The notes under the pieces are model-generated. The model saw only the letters and a program-made list of their open reading frames with translations, was not told where the DNA came from and ran no database searches. Shown here one piece after another: positions 43,755-53,839 of a stretch of 64,000 nt of DNA. The DNA is from Prorocentrum cordatum. Lineage: Eukaryota > Sar > Dinophyceae > Prorocentrales > Prorocentraceae. Location of the stretch: contig CAUYUJ010019356.1 in the NCBI GenBank assembly GCA_963575745.1, forward strand, positions 64,001-128,000. The letters run 5' to 3'. The position numbers and the translations under genes were made by a program. Within the stretch, counting starts at the first letter, position 1, and each line of letters starts with the position of its first letter.

Positions 43755-44215
43755 GAGCTCTCGTCTGTCGGTCAGTCGGTCCGTCGGTCGTCGTCGTTTC
43801 GGTCCGTCGGTTTGTCCGCCCGTCGGGCGTCATCGGCCGTCCGGGCGGTCGGTCGGTCGGTCGGTCGGTCAGTTGATTGGTCGTCGTCGGTCGTCGTCGT
43901 TTCGGTCGGTCGGTCGTTTGGTCGGTCTTTCGATTTTGTCGTCGGTCGTCGGTCGGTCAGTTGTCGTCGTCGTCGGTCGTCGGTCGGTCGGTCGGTCGGT
44001 CGGTCTGTTGGTCGTCGTCGTTCGTCGTCGTCGTCGTCGTCGTCGTCGGTCGGTCGGTCTGTCGTCGTCGGTCGACCTCGTTCCTGTAGGTCGGTCGGCC
44101 AGTCGGTCCGGTCGTAGGCGTCGGTCGGTCGGACGTTCGATTGGTCGGTCGTTGTCGTCCTCGTCGTCGTCGTCGTTTTTGTCGTCGGTCGTCGGTCGGT
44201 GGTTCAATGCGCCAG
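43755..44215. repeat. (GTCG)n tetranucleotide and GTC mixture
   Basis: Blocks of GGTC repeats alternate with CGT triplets. The flanks do not match the CGT-unit family. Confidence 0.85.
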
Positions 44216-44229
44216 CCTGCCGGTCGGTC

Positions 44230-44405
44230 GGCTATCGTGCATGGCTCTTTCATGGGTCCCTCTTGGCTCCATCTTGGATCCCTCTTGGCTCCCGCTTGGC
44301 TGCCTGATGGATCCCTCTCGGCTCCCTCTTGGCTCCCTCATGGCTCCTTTCTGGCTCCATTTTGGCTCTCTCTTGGAGGCCTCTTTTGGCTTTTCCTTTC
44401 GGCGC
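44230..44405. repeat. TGGCTCCCTCT degenerate repeat
   Basis: About ten units of 16-18 bp, TTGGCTCCCTCATGGCTCC and variants. Confidence 0.75.
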
Positions 44406-44739
44406 CCTTCTTCCTCTCCCTTCTGACCGCGAGGATAACACTGGGGATGGTAAAGGAGGGCGACTGAGGACACGTAGGATGAGGATAAACATGAGGTTGG
44501 AGATGGGGATGGTGCTACTCGCGACGAGGACGAGGCTAAGGACGGGGGGTACAGAGGATAAGGAAGATGATGCGGATGAGAAGGGTGAGGACGATGAGGG
44601 CGAGGACGATGCCGAGCACCCTGAGGATGAGGATCAGGAGAAGGCTGAAAAGGCCGAAAGTAGTCGTCTTCGTCGTCGTCGTAGTCGTCGTCGTCGTAGT
44701 CGTCGTCGTCGTCGTCGTCAGCAGCAGGCCCGCGGCTGT

Positions 44740-45137
44740 GGCCTCGGGGCCCGCGCCAGCGCTAGAGGCCTCGGCCGCGGCTGCCCCAGGGGTCCACAGA
44801 GGCGGTAGCCTCGGGACCGCTGACCCAGACGCCTCCTCTCCCCGATACATCGCGACGGAATTGTCCAGTCTGTGCCGCTGGTCAGGCGTAGTACCCGCTC
44901 TACGCAAGACGCTCTCGCGCAGGGTGCCAAAGACAGTCGCGGACAACTCTGCCACCTTGCGGCTGCTAGTCTTGACCCCGACCTTGCCCGCCAGGGTCCG
45001 AAGATTCCCGACTGCATCGCACTTGCGCTGCTCTGCTGGAGCCGACGCCATTGCGTGTTCTGAAAGCGCGCCGCCATTGGAGCCAACGCGGCTACAGATG
45101 CATCGATGTTGGGAACATGACGTTGGACCTTATTCAT
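44740..45137 (-). pseudogene. Possible protein fragment, frameshifted
   Basis: On the minus strand the text NKVQRHVPNIDASVAALAPM is followed, in another frame, by EQRKCDAVGNLRTLAGKVGV and KVAELSATVFGTLRESVLRR. It is helix-prone, low in Pro and free of repeats, unlike the frames around it. I recognise no family. The shift lies near 45060. Confidence 0.25.
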
Positions 45138-45499
45138 CTGCCCGATATCAGTTGCTCATGAAACTCTGGCTCCCGACAATACCCCTCCGCTTATAATAGC
45201 AACACTGGTGAAGATGCTGGACAGGGATGAGAGCAAACTAGTCCGGGGGTGAGAGCACGGCCATGTGCACCTTAGTGTATTTGTTATAAGAGGTCGTGGC
45301 CGTCTGGTCCAAGCAAGCATGTAGCAGGCATTGAGGCGAAAACATGTCCATGTGCTCGTGTGTTTTTTTTACTTCGGGATGTGACCGTCTGGACCAAACG
45401 TGTGGCCGGCATTGAGGCGAGAGCGTGATTATGTGCAACCTAGTTCCCCCCAACAGCCCTTGCATTTAGGGCTTCTTATGAAGTGGCCGTGAGGGTCGG

Positions 45500-45715
45500 G
45501 ATGGTGGTCGTGTCGTCGCCGTGGGTGCCCCGTCGCCGCCTCGTCGCCGCCCGTCGTCTCACCGATGGTCTGTTTTGCGGCCGTGTAGTCGCCGTCGCCG
45601 CCCCATCGCCGCCTCGTCGCCGCTCGTCGTCTGGCCCTGAAGGTCAGTCTGGTGGCCACGTAGTTTCCGTTGCCGCCCCGTCGCCGCCTCGTCGCCGCCC
45701 ATACCGTCGCCACTT
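45500..45715. repeat. ~75-bp repeat, three copies
   Basis: A CCCCGTCGCCGCCTCGTCGC core recurs near 45528, 45600 and 45677, with partly shared flanks. Confidence 0.65.
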
Positions 45716-46370
45716 AGATTCTCCTTTCTGAAAAGAGAATGGACTCTACCCTCCCCCGGCGTTATCCCCCCCCTTTCGGGTATGTAAGTCATATATGATT
45801 CTGACCACATGTCCATCTCAAATATGAATTTTCACTATGCGTGAGGGGCCAGGATCGACCCCTCTGAGGTTCCCAGGTAAAAAACGATACGCGGAGACAT
45901 ATTTTGTTCTAGCATAGGACTTTTTCGCGAATCCCTTCCAAAAAATGTCACGAAGTGCACACGCGCGCGTCGTCGCGCGCGCATGCCGCAATCCTCCAAA
46001 AACCTTAGGTGTCGGAAGGATTTCGCAATCGAGTTTCCAAAACACATACAAAACACAGGGTTTCGTAACACTGATTTGCAAAAAAAGCTTACGCGCGAGC
46101 TCTTGCGAAATCTTAAGACAACCATCGGTTTTTTCAAGATTTTCACAACATGCTACCAAACGGGCTTCGCGCGCGCGCATGTCGAAATCTGTCGAACGCC
46201 CTTGCGCGTGTGCCGTCGCGAGAATCCCCTGCAACAAATGGGACGAAGTGCAGACGCGCGCGTCGTCGCGCGCGTATGCCGAGCTCCTTCAAAACCCATT
46301 GTCCAAAAAACGTACAAAAACACAAGGTTTCGCAACACGGATTTTCAACAAAAGCGTGCGCGCGCGCTCT
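45716..46370. repeat. Linker module with hairpin subrepeats
   Basis: Carries the TTTCT block, the CCCCCGGCGTTATCC block, the ATATGATTCTG area and CGCGCG subrepeats near 45959 and 46256. Colinear with 4750-5468 but without the (TA)n run. Confidence 0.75.
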
Positions 46371-46945
46371 TGCGTCGTCGTCGTCGTCGTCGTCGCCGTC
46401 CTCCCTCGTCCTGCGTCGTCGTCGTCGTCGTCGCCTCCGTCGTCCTCTGTCTTTCCTCGTGTTCGTCGTCGTCGTCCTCTTTGGCGTCGTGGTCGTTGCC
46501 GTCGTCGTTGTCGCCGTGGTCGTCCTTCCTGCTCCTCCCTCGTCGTCGTCGTCGTCGTCCGTCGTCGGCGTCTCGTCGTCGTCCCTCCTATTTCGTCGCC
46601 GTCGTCTTCGTCGTCGTCGTCGTCTTTTCTCCTCCCTCGTCGTTGTCGTTGTCGCCGTCGTCGTCCTCCCTCCTCCCTCGTCGTCGTCTTCGTTGGCGAC
46701 GTCGTCGTCTTCGTCGTCGTCGGCGTCGGCGTCGTCGTCGTCTTCGTCGTCGTCGACGTCGGCGTCGTCGTCGTCGCCGCCGTCGTCGTCGTCGTCGTCG
46801 GCGTCGTTGACGTCGTCGTCGTCGTCGGTGTCGTTATCGTCGTCGTCGGCGTCGTCATCGTCGTCGTTGTTGTCATCGTCGTCGTCGTCGTCGTCGGCGT
46901 CGTCGTCGTCGTCGGTGTCGTCTTCGTCGTTGTCGTTGTCGCACT
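46371..46945. repeat. CGT trinucleotide array
   Basis: Member of the CGT-unit family, away from any transporter copy. Confidence 0.95.
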
Positions 46946-47686
46946 CTCCGTCGCATGGGTTTTGCAAACCAAGTTTCGGGTGGGTGGGTGGGATGTTTGC
47001 AAGGGCGTGGAATGTGTCAATTCGTTTGTAAACATCATTTGCACCAAGTAGACTGCACCACATGAGTAGCACCGCGTACATTCTCCTTTTCTAAAGAGAG
47101 GATAGGATAGACTCTACCCCCCCCCGGCGTTATCCGACCCCTTTCGGGTATGCCCACATGTCCATCCTAAGTATGAATTTGCACTATCCCGGAGGGGCCA
47201 GGATCGGTTCTCCTGAGGTTCCTTCTAAAAACGATACGCGGGGACAGTTTTATTCTATTATATTTTTATATATATATACATATATTAAAAAAGAAAAACA
47301 AAACAGAACATAACTCTTTTTCACGAATCCCTTGCAAACAATGGGACGAAGTGCGCACGCGCGCGTCGTCGCGCGCGCATGCCGAAATCCAAAAACCTTC
47401 GATACCGCAAGGATTTCGCAATCGAGTTTCCAAAACACAGGGTTTCGCAACACTGATTTGCAAAAAAAGCTTCCGCGCGAGCTTTGCGAAATCTTAAGGA
47501 AACCATAGCCCCCCCCCCCAAGATTCTCACAACATGCTATCAAACGGGCTTCGCGCGCGCGTATGCCGAAAACCTTCAAAGTCCATCGGTTCCGGAAGGA
47601 TTTCAAAATCGTGTGTCCAAAAAACGTACAAAAATATAAGGTTTCGCAACACGGATTTTCAACAAAAGCGTGCGCGCGCGCTCTTG
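46946..47686. repeat. Linker module with G4 motif and hairpin subrepeats
   Basis: G4 motif at 46978-46992, short TA-rich run near 47262, hairpin subrepeats near 47356 and 47553. Confidence 0.8.
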
Positions 47687-47907
47687 CTTCGTCGTCGTCG
47701 TCGTCGTCGCCGTCTTCCCTCCTCCCGCGTCGTCGTCGTCGTCGTCGCCTACGTCGTCCTCTGTCTTTCCTCGTGTTCATCGTCGTCGTCCTCTTTGGCG
47801 TCGTGGTCGTTTCCGTCGTCGTTGTCGCCGTGGTCGTCCTTCCTGCTCCTCCCTCGTCGTCGTCGTCGTCCGTCGTCGGCGTCTCGTCGTCGTCCCTCCT
47901 ATTTTGT

Positions 47908-47941
<34 letters not shown>

Positions 47942-48222
47942 GTCGTCGTCTTCCCTCCTCCCTCGTCGTTGTCGTCGTCTGCGTCGACGTCCTTCCTCCT
48001 TCTTCGCCGTTCGCGTCGTCGCCGTCCTCCCACCTCCCTCGTCGTTGTCGTTGTCGTCGTTGTCGCCGTCGTCGTCCTCCCTCCTCCCTCGTCGTCGTTT
48101 TCGTTGGCGACGTCGTCGTCGTCTTCGTCGTCGTCGTCGGTGTCGGCGTCGTCGTCGTCGTCGAAGTCGTCGGAGACGACGTCGGTGTCGTCGTTGTCGT
48201 CGTTGTCGTCGTCGTCCGTCTT
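47687..48222. repeat. CGT trinucleotide array
   Basis: Member of the CGT-unit family. Confidence 0.95.
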
Positions 48223-48490
48223 AAGAGGTTTTGCAAACCAAGTTGCGGGTGGGTGGGTGGGATGTTTGCAAGAGCGTGGGATGTGTCAGATCATGGGTAG
48301 AAATTGCACCACATAGGTTGCACAACGTATAATGCACCACATAGCTTGGACCACGTCGATCGCACCATATATATATATATATATGTATAGAACACATATA
48401 TATACATATTAATATGGATATGTCGATCGATGTATTTATATGTATATATACATATCTATGCACACACATATATATATATATATACACACC
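48223..48490. repeat. G4 motif, TTGCACCAC repeat and TA-rich run
   Basis: G4 motif at 48247-48261, three or four TTGCACCAC units at about 48304-48365, then TA/CA-rich sequence to 48488. Confidence 0.8.
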
Positions 48491-48494
48491 GGGA

Positions 48495-48728
48495 GACGTG
48501 GCCAGGGGGGCCGCCCAGGGACCTCGGCGCAGGGCATGGGGGGCCCAGGGCCTTACTTTCCTCATGTTTTTCAAAGGGTTTCAGCCACCTGGAACCACCA
48601 GAGCCCGGGGGGACGTGGCCGGGGGGATCCCTCCCAGGGACCTCGGCGAGGCATGGGGGTCCCGGGGCCTTACTTTCCCTTTGTTTTTACAGGGTTCGGC
48701 CACCCGGAGCCACCAGAGCCCCAAGAGG
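48495..48728. repeat. 117-bp tandem duplication
   Basis: Two units starting GACGTGGCC at 48495 and 48612, each with CCAGGGACCTCGGCG and a CCACCAGAGCCC end. Confidence 0.8.
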
Positions 48729-48826
48729 TTGCAGGGAGCTCCAGGGGCTGCTCCCGCCTGGTGCCCCAGGTCTCCCACAGGCTTCCCATAGGCCTCCGGG
48801 AGAGTTCCCCGAAGCCCACACACTTA

Positions 48827-49960
48827 GTTTTCCCATAGTTTTTGTTCCACGCAGCCTGTCCTGCATCCCCACGCTGCGCGGCAGCCCCTGAGGACGCCCA
48901 AGCCTTCCCGGTTCGGCCCCAGACGCTCCCAACCTTGCCCCCAGATGGTTCCGCATGGGAGGATCGGCGCGCCCCAGTAGGGTCACAGAGCGGCCGGGGA
49001 CGCTCCAAGATCCTTGCGACGCCGACGATCACTCCAAGACAGCCCCCCGAGCGACTTCGTCGACGCGCCATGCTTCCAAGAGGCCTCCCCGGAGGGCTCT
49101 CTGAGGCCTTACTCCTTGTTGCTTGTTTTCCCATAGTTTTTCTTTACGTTTTTAGTTACCCAGCTTGTTCTGCATCTCCACGCTGCACGGCAGCCCAAGA
49201 GGACTTCCAGACCGATGTGTTTCGGGCCCTTGGGGCTCCCAGCCGTGATCCAAGACGGCTCCGCGCGGGAGTGGCAGCACCCCCAAGTGGGCTCCACGAG
49301 CCGCCAGAGTCGCTCCCAGGCCTACGCGACGCCGACGATCGCAGGCAGCCCCCCGAGCGACATCGTCGACGCGCCATGTTTCCGAGAGGCCTCCCTGGAG
49401 GGCTCTTTGAGGCCTTGCTCATTGTTTGTTGTTTCCCATTTTTCTCAGTCATCCAGCTCGCGCTGCATCCCCACGCTGCACGGCGCCCCAAGAGGGCGCC
49501 CAGACCGATGTGGCTAGGGCCCGCGGGGCTCCCAACCGCGATCCAAGACGGCTCCGCATGGGAGGGCCAGCGCCCTCAAGTAGTTGGGCTCCACGGGCCG
49601 CCAGAGTCGTTTCCAGGCCTGCGCGACGCCGACGATCGCCCCGTGACAGCTCTCCAGGCCACTTCGCCAGCAAAAGCGGCGTCCTAGAGCTTTCCCACAA
49701 GGGCCCCCAAAGGCTCGAATCCTAGCTTTTTCCTATGGTTTTTTTCAGAGGTTTCCGGCCACCCGGCTTGTTCTGTTTCTCGACGGTACAAGCTCGTCCC
49801 AGAGGCCCCCATGACTGCCCCGCCCGGGCTCCAGAGGCTCCCAACCGTGCCCCATGACGGCACCAGAGGGCACCCTGACGGCCGAAGCGGCGCCAACGAG
49901 GAGCCCCGAACACCCCAACACGGCCGATCAGGGCCACAAGAGAGGTCTGGGGGCCTTTTG
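48827..49960. repeat. ~300-bp tandem repeat, four copies
   Basis: Each unit starts with a TTTTCCCATAGTTTTT block (48827, 49126, 49431, 49723), followed by a CATCCCCACGCTGCACGGC segment and a CAAGACGGCTCCGCATGGGA segment. Frames in it are not conserved between units, so I do not call a gene. Confidence 0.75.
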
Positions 49961-50111
49961 CAGTCGCCGGGGGCGGTCTCGGCACTGCTGCAGAAAAGAA
50001 GAGGGGGACAAGGTGGAGGGGAAGGAGGAGGGGAGGAGGAAGAGGAGGAGGATAAATTCTTGATTCTCCTCCTCCTCCTCCTCTGGGACCGAATTGATAA
50101 AAAGCTTATCG

Positions 50112-50429
50112 TTCTCCCAAACCTTCGACTCGAGCATAGTGCGCCTCACCTTCAACCTGAAGGGCCAGGTGCTAGTCGCTCGCAACCTGAAGCAGGCCCA
50201 GAAGATGGCCCAGGAACAGGCCACAACGTGGTAAAAGGTTACGGAGGGGGCGGAGGAGTACGAGGGATATCTTCAGAGGACTCCGTTATAAGTTCCACTC
50301 AAGAACGGGGAGTATAAAGTGATGGAGTTGCAGTACATAGTAGGTTTGATTATGAGGGCGTGGGGTGCATCCAAGAAATTCGGTAGGGCCCCGCGTGGCG
50401 GCCTCGCGAAGGGGCTCGGGGCTAAATAG
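50112..50429 (+). pseudogene. Protein fragment with two in-frame stops
   Basis: One frame gives a continuous protein-like text: FSQTFDSSIVRLTFNLKGQV, ARNLKQAQKMAQEQATTW, stop (TAA 50232-50234), KVTEGAEEYEGYLQRTPL, stop (TAA 50289-50291), PLKNGEYKVMELQYIVGLI and RAPRGGLAKGLGAK, ending at TAG 50427-50429. The text stays soluble and charged across both stops, as expected of a decayed gene. It starts just after a GGA/CTC microsatellite. I do not recognise the family. Confidence 0.45.
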
Positions 50430-50804
50430 CCCTGGCCGTTTCGGGTCCTGTTCCGCACTGGTTTTCTGCGAAGTTGTTCGGTCGCTTTCGTGTCTCTGTG
50501 CTTGAGCGTGATATTAATAATGTGCGGCGCGAGGCAGAACGTCTCAGGCTGCTGGAAACCTGGTCGGGTGCACCTGCTTGCTGGACTCGGCACCCTCGCC
50601 GAGGGAGAGAGTTTTGTGGCCTCGCCACTCGTTGCCTCCGACCGTGCGGGCTGGGCGCTCCGATCGTGCCTGTTCCGAGCAGGCGGCTCGGCACGCACGG
50701 CGGTGCCCGAGGATTTCAAGCATCGCAGGTGGCCTTCAGAAGGCGTGCCCCGAGTCAGACCTGGCTGCGTGGATCATCGGGGCTTGAAGGGGAAGCGCAG
50801 CGAA

Positions 50805-50902
50805 GCGAAGGAGGAGGAGGAGGAGGAGGAGGAGGAGGAGGAGGGGGAGGAGGAGGAAAAGGAGGAGGAGGAGGATGTGGTTGAGGAGGAGGAGGAGGAG
50901 GA

Positions 50903-50933
<31 letters not shown>

Positions 50934-50975
50934 AAGGAGGAGAAGAGGGCGGAGGAGAAAGCGGAGGAGCAGGAA
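50805..50975. repeat. GGA microsatellite
   Basis: Purine-rich triplets giving Glu-rich frames. Confidence 0.85.
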
Positions 50976-50981
50976 GACGAA

Positions 50982-51173
50982 TACGGTAGGTTTGCGTCGT
51001 GTCGACCAGTGGCGACCCCAGCGCGGGCGTTCAAGGTTGAACGCCGCCGGCGACCCAGAATCGATCGATGTTGAACGATCGGACGTTGCGGCAGCGGCCG
51101 ATCGTTCAAGGTTGAGCGATCCCTGCGGTGTTTAAAACCAACGCTGGGGTCGGCACGACACGAACCTGCCGTA
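50982..51173. mobile_element. Fold-back (MITE-like) element, copy A
   Basis: The left end TACGGTAGGTTTGCGTCGTG matches the complement of the right end (TACGGCAGGTTCGTGTCGTG); both continue into CGACCCCAGCG, with a 7-bp interruption on the left. The inner part has GCGTTCAAGGTTGAACGC and GATCGATGTTGAACGATCGG. It is related to 34887-35045 and lies at the end of a GGA microsatellite. Confidence 0.65.
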
Positions 51174-51234
51174 GGCACGAGGGGGAGGGGATGGGGGTGG
51201 GGGTGCCTCTTCCTCTGCGTTGTCGTCGTCGTCT

Positions 51235-51300
51235 TCGTTTTCCTCCTCCTCCTCCCCCTCCTCCTCCTCCTCCTCGTCTTCCTCCTCCTCATCATCCTGC
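51235..51300. repeat. CTC microsatellite
   Basis: Short pyrimidine-rich run directly before the double spliced-leader relic. Confidence 0.8.
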
Positions 51301-51314
51301 TCATCCGTTTCCTT

Positions 51315-51350
51315 CCGTAACCATTTTGGCTCAAACCATTTTGGCTCAAG
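51315..51350 (+). other. Tandem double spliced-leader relic
   Basis: A DinoSL copy (51315-51335, two differences) is followed immediately by the last 15 bases of a second one, CCATTTTGGCTCAAG (51336-51350). A full leader in front of a truncated one is what results when an mRNA that already carried a genomic SL relic is trans-spliced again and re-inserted. It lies 112 bp before the first Met of a LINE. Confidence 0.9.
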
Positions 51351-51462
51351 GGGCCTGCTCCTGAACTTCCCAACCTCGTTCAAGCGCGACCAACAGGTGG
51401 CCATTTTGCAACCGCGGCAGTCCTGCATCGAGTGTTCTTATCCATACATGTGCGCTTCCGCC

Positions 51463-52473
51463 ATGGCGTGGCGCAGCCGTGTTCCCGGGCATGGCGGCGG
51501 GGCCAAGAGCCGCGGCGACCAGCGCAAGTGGGGGCCGACTCATCAGTCGCCCTACGACGTGTGTTCGGTATGCGGGCACTGGGAGTTCAGGGCCTAGGGC
51601 AATTCGTGTTTGCTGACGACGGCGATGTTCATGCAGGGCACCGTCGTGGTCGACGTGACCGTTCGGGGGTGACCTTATTGGGTGACCAAAAATGCGGGCC
51701 TTTCTGATGACGATGCGGTTGACTATGCGTCCCTCGTGGATGTCATCGCATCCATTGAACACCACCTCCGTAACCGTCAGAATATATCTAGTCGTGCTGA
51801 TGGGGCCGGTACCTTTGACGATCTAATCAAAAACACCAAGAGTTGGTTTCATTTTCATCGCGCTGCTAAGTCTGGGCTGCTACCTCCACTCCTTCAGTCT
51901 GAGCGGGCGGCCAAGCGGGCGCATTGGGTTCAGCTTGATATGCTTAAGATGGACAAGGCTATCATTGAGACGACTACTATCAGGGATGAGGCTTTGGCCA
52001 CGGCTAACGACTGCGACGAGCGGATCCACAACTTCCGCACGAAACGCACAACACTTGAAGTGGACCTCAAGGACTGGGAGGACAAGCGGGAGGAGATTCG
52101 GAATGAGTTCCCAGTTCCTCCCCCGCCGGACTCTGACCCTGACCTCGCCTTCCTCCGCCTCCGCCTGGATTCGGGTGGGCCCGAAGGTGGGGTCCTGAGC
52201 TTGATGCCGCCTCTGCGCTGTTGGAGGGCCCCTGGCACATCCCAAGGAGAGGTCGAGGGCGAGAAGGAAGGGACAAGGGCAAGGGCGGTCGTCGTGGTCG
52301 AGGGCCCCTTGCTGCTGTCCCTGCTGCTGCACCGCCTGCGGATTCTGATCATAGCCATGGGCCTGATCGCCCGGACAGTTTTTCGGCTTGCACCTTCGAG
52401 GGCGACGATGTCGATGACGAGGGCATGGGGGGCGGCATCAGTGAACCTGCCGCCCTCTCCGATTATGAAATGA
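51463..52473 (+). pseudogene. LINE ORF1-like N-terminal region
   Basis: MAWRSRVPGHGGGAKSRG leads into a CSVCGHWEF zinc-ribbon-like motif and a TAG at 51595. After a second stop the same frame continues from about 51670 with a helical region (DDAVDYASLVDVIASIEHHL, LQSERAAKRAHWVQLDMLKM, LEVDLKDWEDKREEIRNEF), probably a coiled coil. N-terminal zinc motif plus coiled coil suits a nucleic-acid-binding ORF1-type segment. Confidence 0.6.
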
Positions 52474-52689
52474 ACACTGCGGAGTGGAACCGCCGACGTC
52501 GTCGCCGCCTGCAGGACTCGGCTGGAAATGTTGTCTCCGGTGGAGACCTGGCGCAGCCCCCGTCCAAATCCCCAGGGGCAGGCCCCAGCGGCGGGCCAGC
52601 CAGGCCCGGCCGCAAGTGCCTCGCCGAGTACGGTCCCGCAGAGGTCCGACCGTGCCTCCAGGAACCGTCGTGTCCGCGGATGGCGCCTT

Positions 52690-53545
52690 GCCACTGCCAG
52701 TATCACGTCATGGTTTTCTGGGCCTGCGCTGTTAGCTGGCACGGATTTTGATGCGTTGTGTATCCAGGAGCTTTTAAGGCCTCTGGGAGCATGGGCGAGT
52801 GCGCGCGGCAGGCGAATCGGCATGGTCATCTTGCCCTGTTGCACCTTTTTGAGCCTACCGATGCTGGAGGTCATCTTCTGGCGTCGGCATCTTGACTAAG
52901 TGGTCTTCTGTTTTGAAACCTCTTGATTTCGGAATTGCAGATATTCCTGATCCGTCTCGCTTCTAGTCTTCTTCTTGGCATGGCGTTGTGCCAAGTTGTG
53001 TAGCCTGCTATTCTGTATAGCATTCAGGGCGGGATTTGGCAACTCGCGAGGCTAATACTGAACTGTCGCACCAGATTGCCGAGTTCATCGAGACCGCCAA
53101 TACCCCGTTTTGATTGATGGGGATGGGCAGATGGAGCCCGCCCAGCTCCAGGAGTCTGGTTGGCTTGACTTCCTGGGGGGTATGCGGGTTTCGCCTTGCG
53201 AGGTTACTTGCACTTCGGTGCCCGACACCTCTTTGATCGAAATGCCCGTTGTGACCCAACTTTTGCCGAAGACACTCGCTGTTGGGCCCATCGCACCGCG
53301 ACGATTGCCAAGCATCAGCCCGTGGTCTTGGAGATCCAGTGGTCGTTCCAACGCCGTCTTGTGAGAATGGCCAGGGGGCCTCCGTCCATTCCGGTGGCCA
53401 TTCCGCAAGGTTGTTCTCCTTGCCCCCCAGAGTATGGCGTCATCTTCCGCGGGGGTCTGAATGCCGACATTTTGGGCGGCGCGACCTCGTTGTGGCTCGA
53501 GCGCGCTGCTGGAGACCTGCTGGGCCCCCACCAGATGGGCGTGTC
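52690..53545 (+). pseudogene. LINE endonuclease, broken
   Basis: DFDALCIQELL (about 52745-52780) matches the early QE motif of the fold. PVLIDGDGQMEPAQLQESGW near 53100-53150 matches the central D-N segment, with Asn replaced. IAKHQPVVLEIQW near 53300-53340 matches the terminal His region, where Asp-His has become Lys-His. The pieces lie in different frames. Confidence 0.6.
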
Positions 53546-53839
53546 TTAACAGCGATTATGGGGTCAGCCTTTGGAGTAGCGGATGGTTTCGGCATCTCTG
53601 TTGTGCAGGGGCCGACCCGCCGCTGAATTCCACGCTCGTTTTTGGAGGCAGTCGACGACGAGGCTAGATGTCCTCAAAGGTTGAAGGGGGGCTTGCAATG
53701 CCACCGACTCGTGCACGTGCGATGCTAAGATACGCCGCTATCGACCCAACCCATTGCAGGCCAACCTCCCTCAGGATGGATTTGGTGGTGGGAAGCTGCG
53801 CGGCATCTTCCGTCTCTTCCCCTGCCTGAGCTGTTTGAG

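Noticed and set aside
44350-44375. Spliced-leader-like CCATTTTGGCTC
   Set aside because: It lies in a tandem TGGCTCCC repeat, lacks the CCGTAG start and the CAAG end, and is explained by the repeat.
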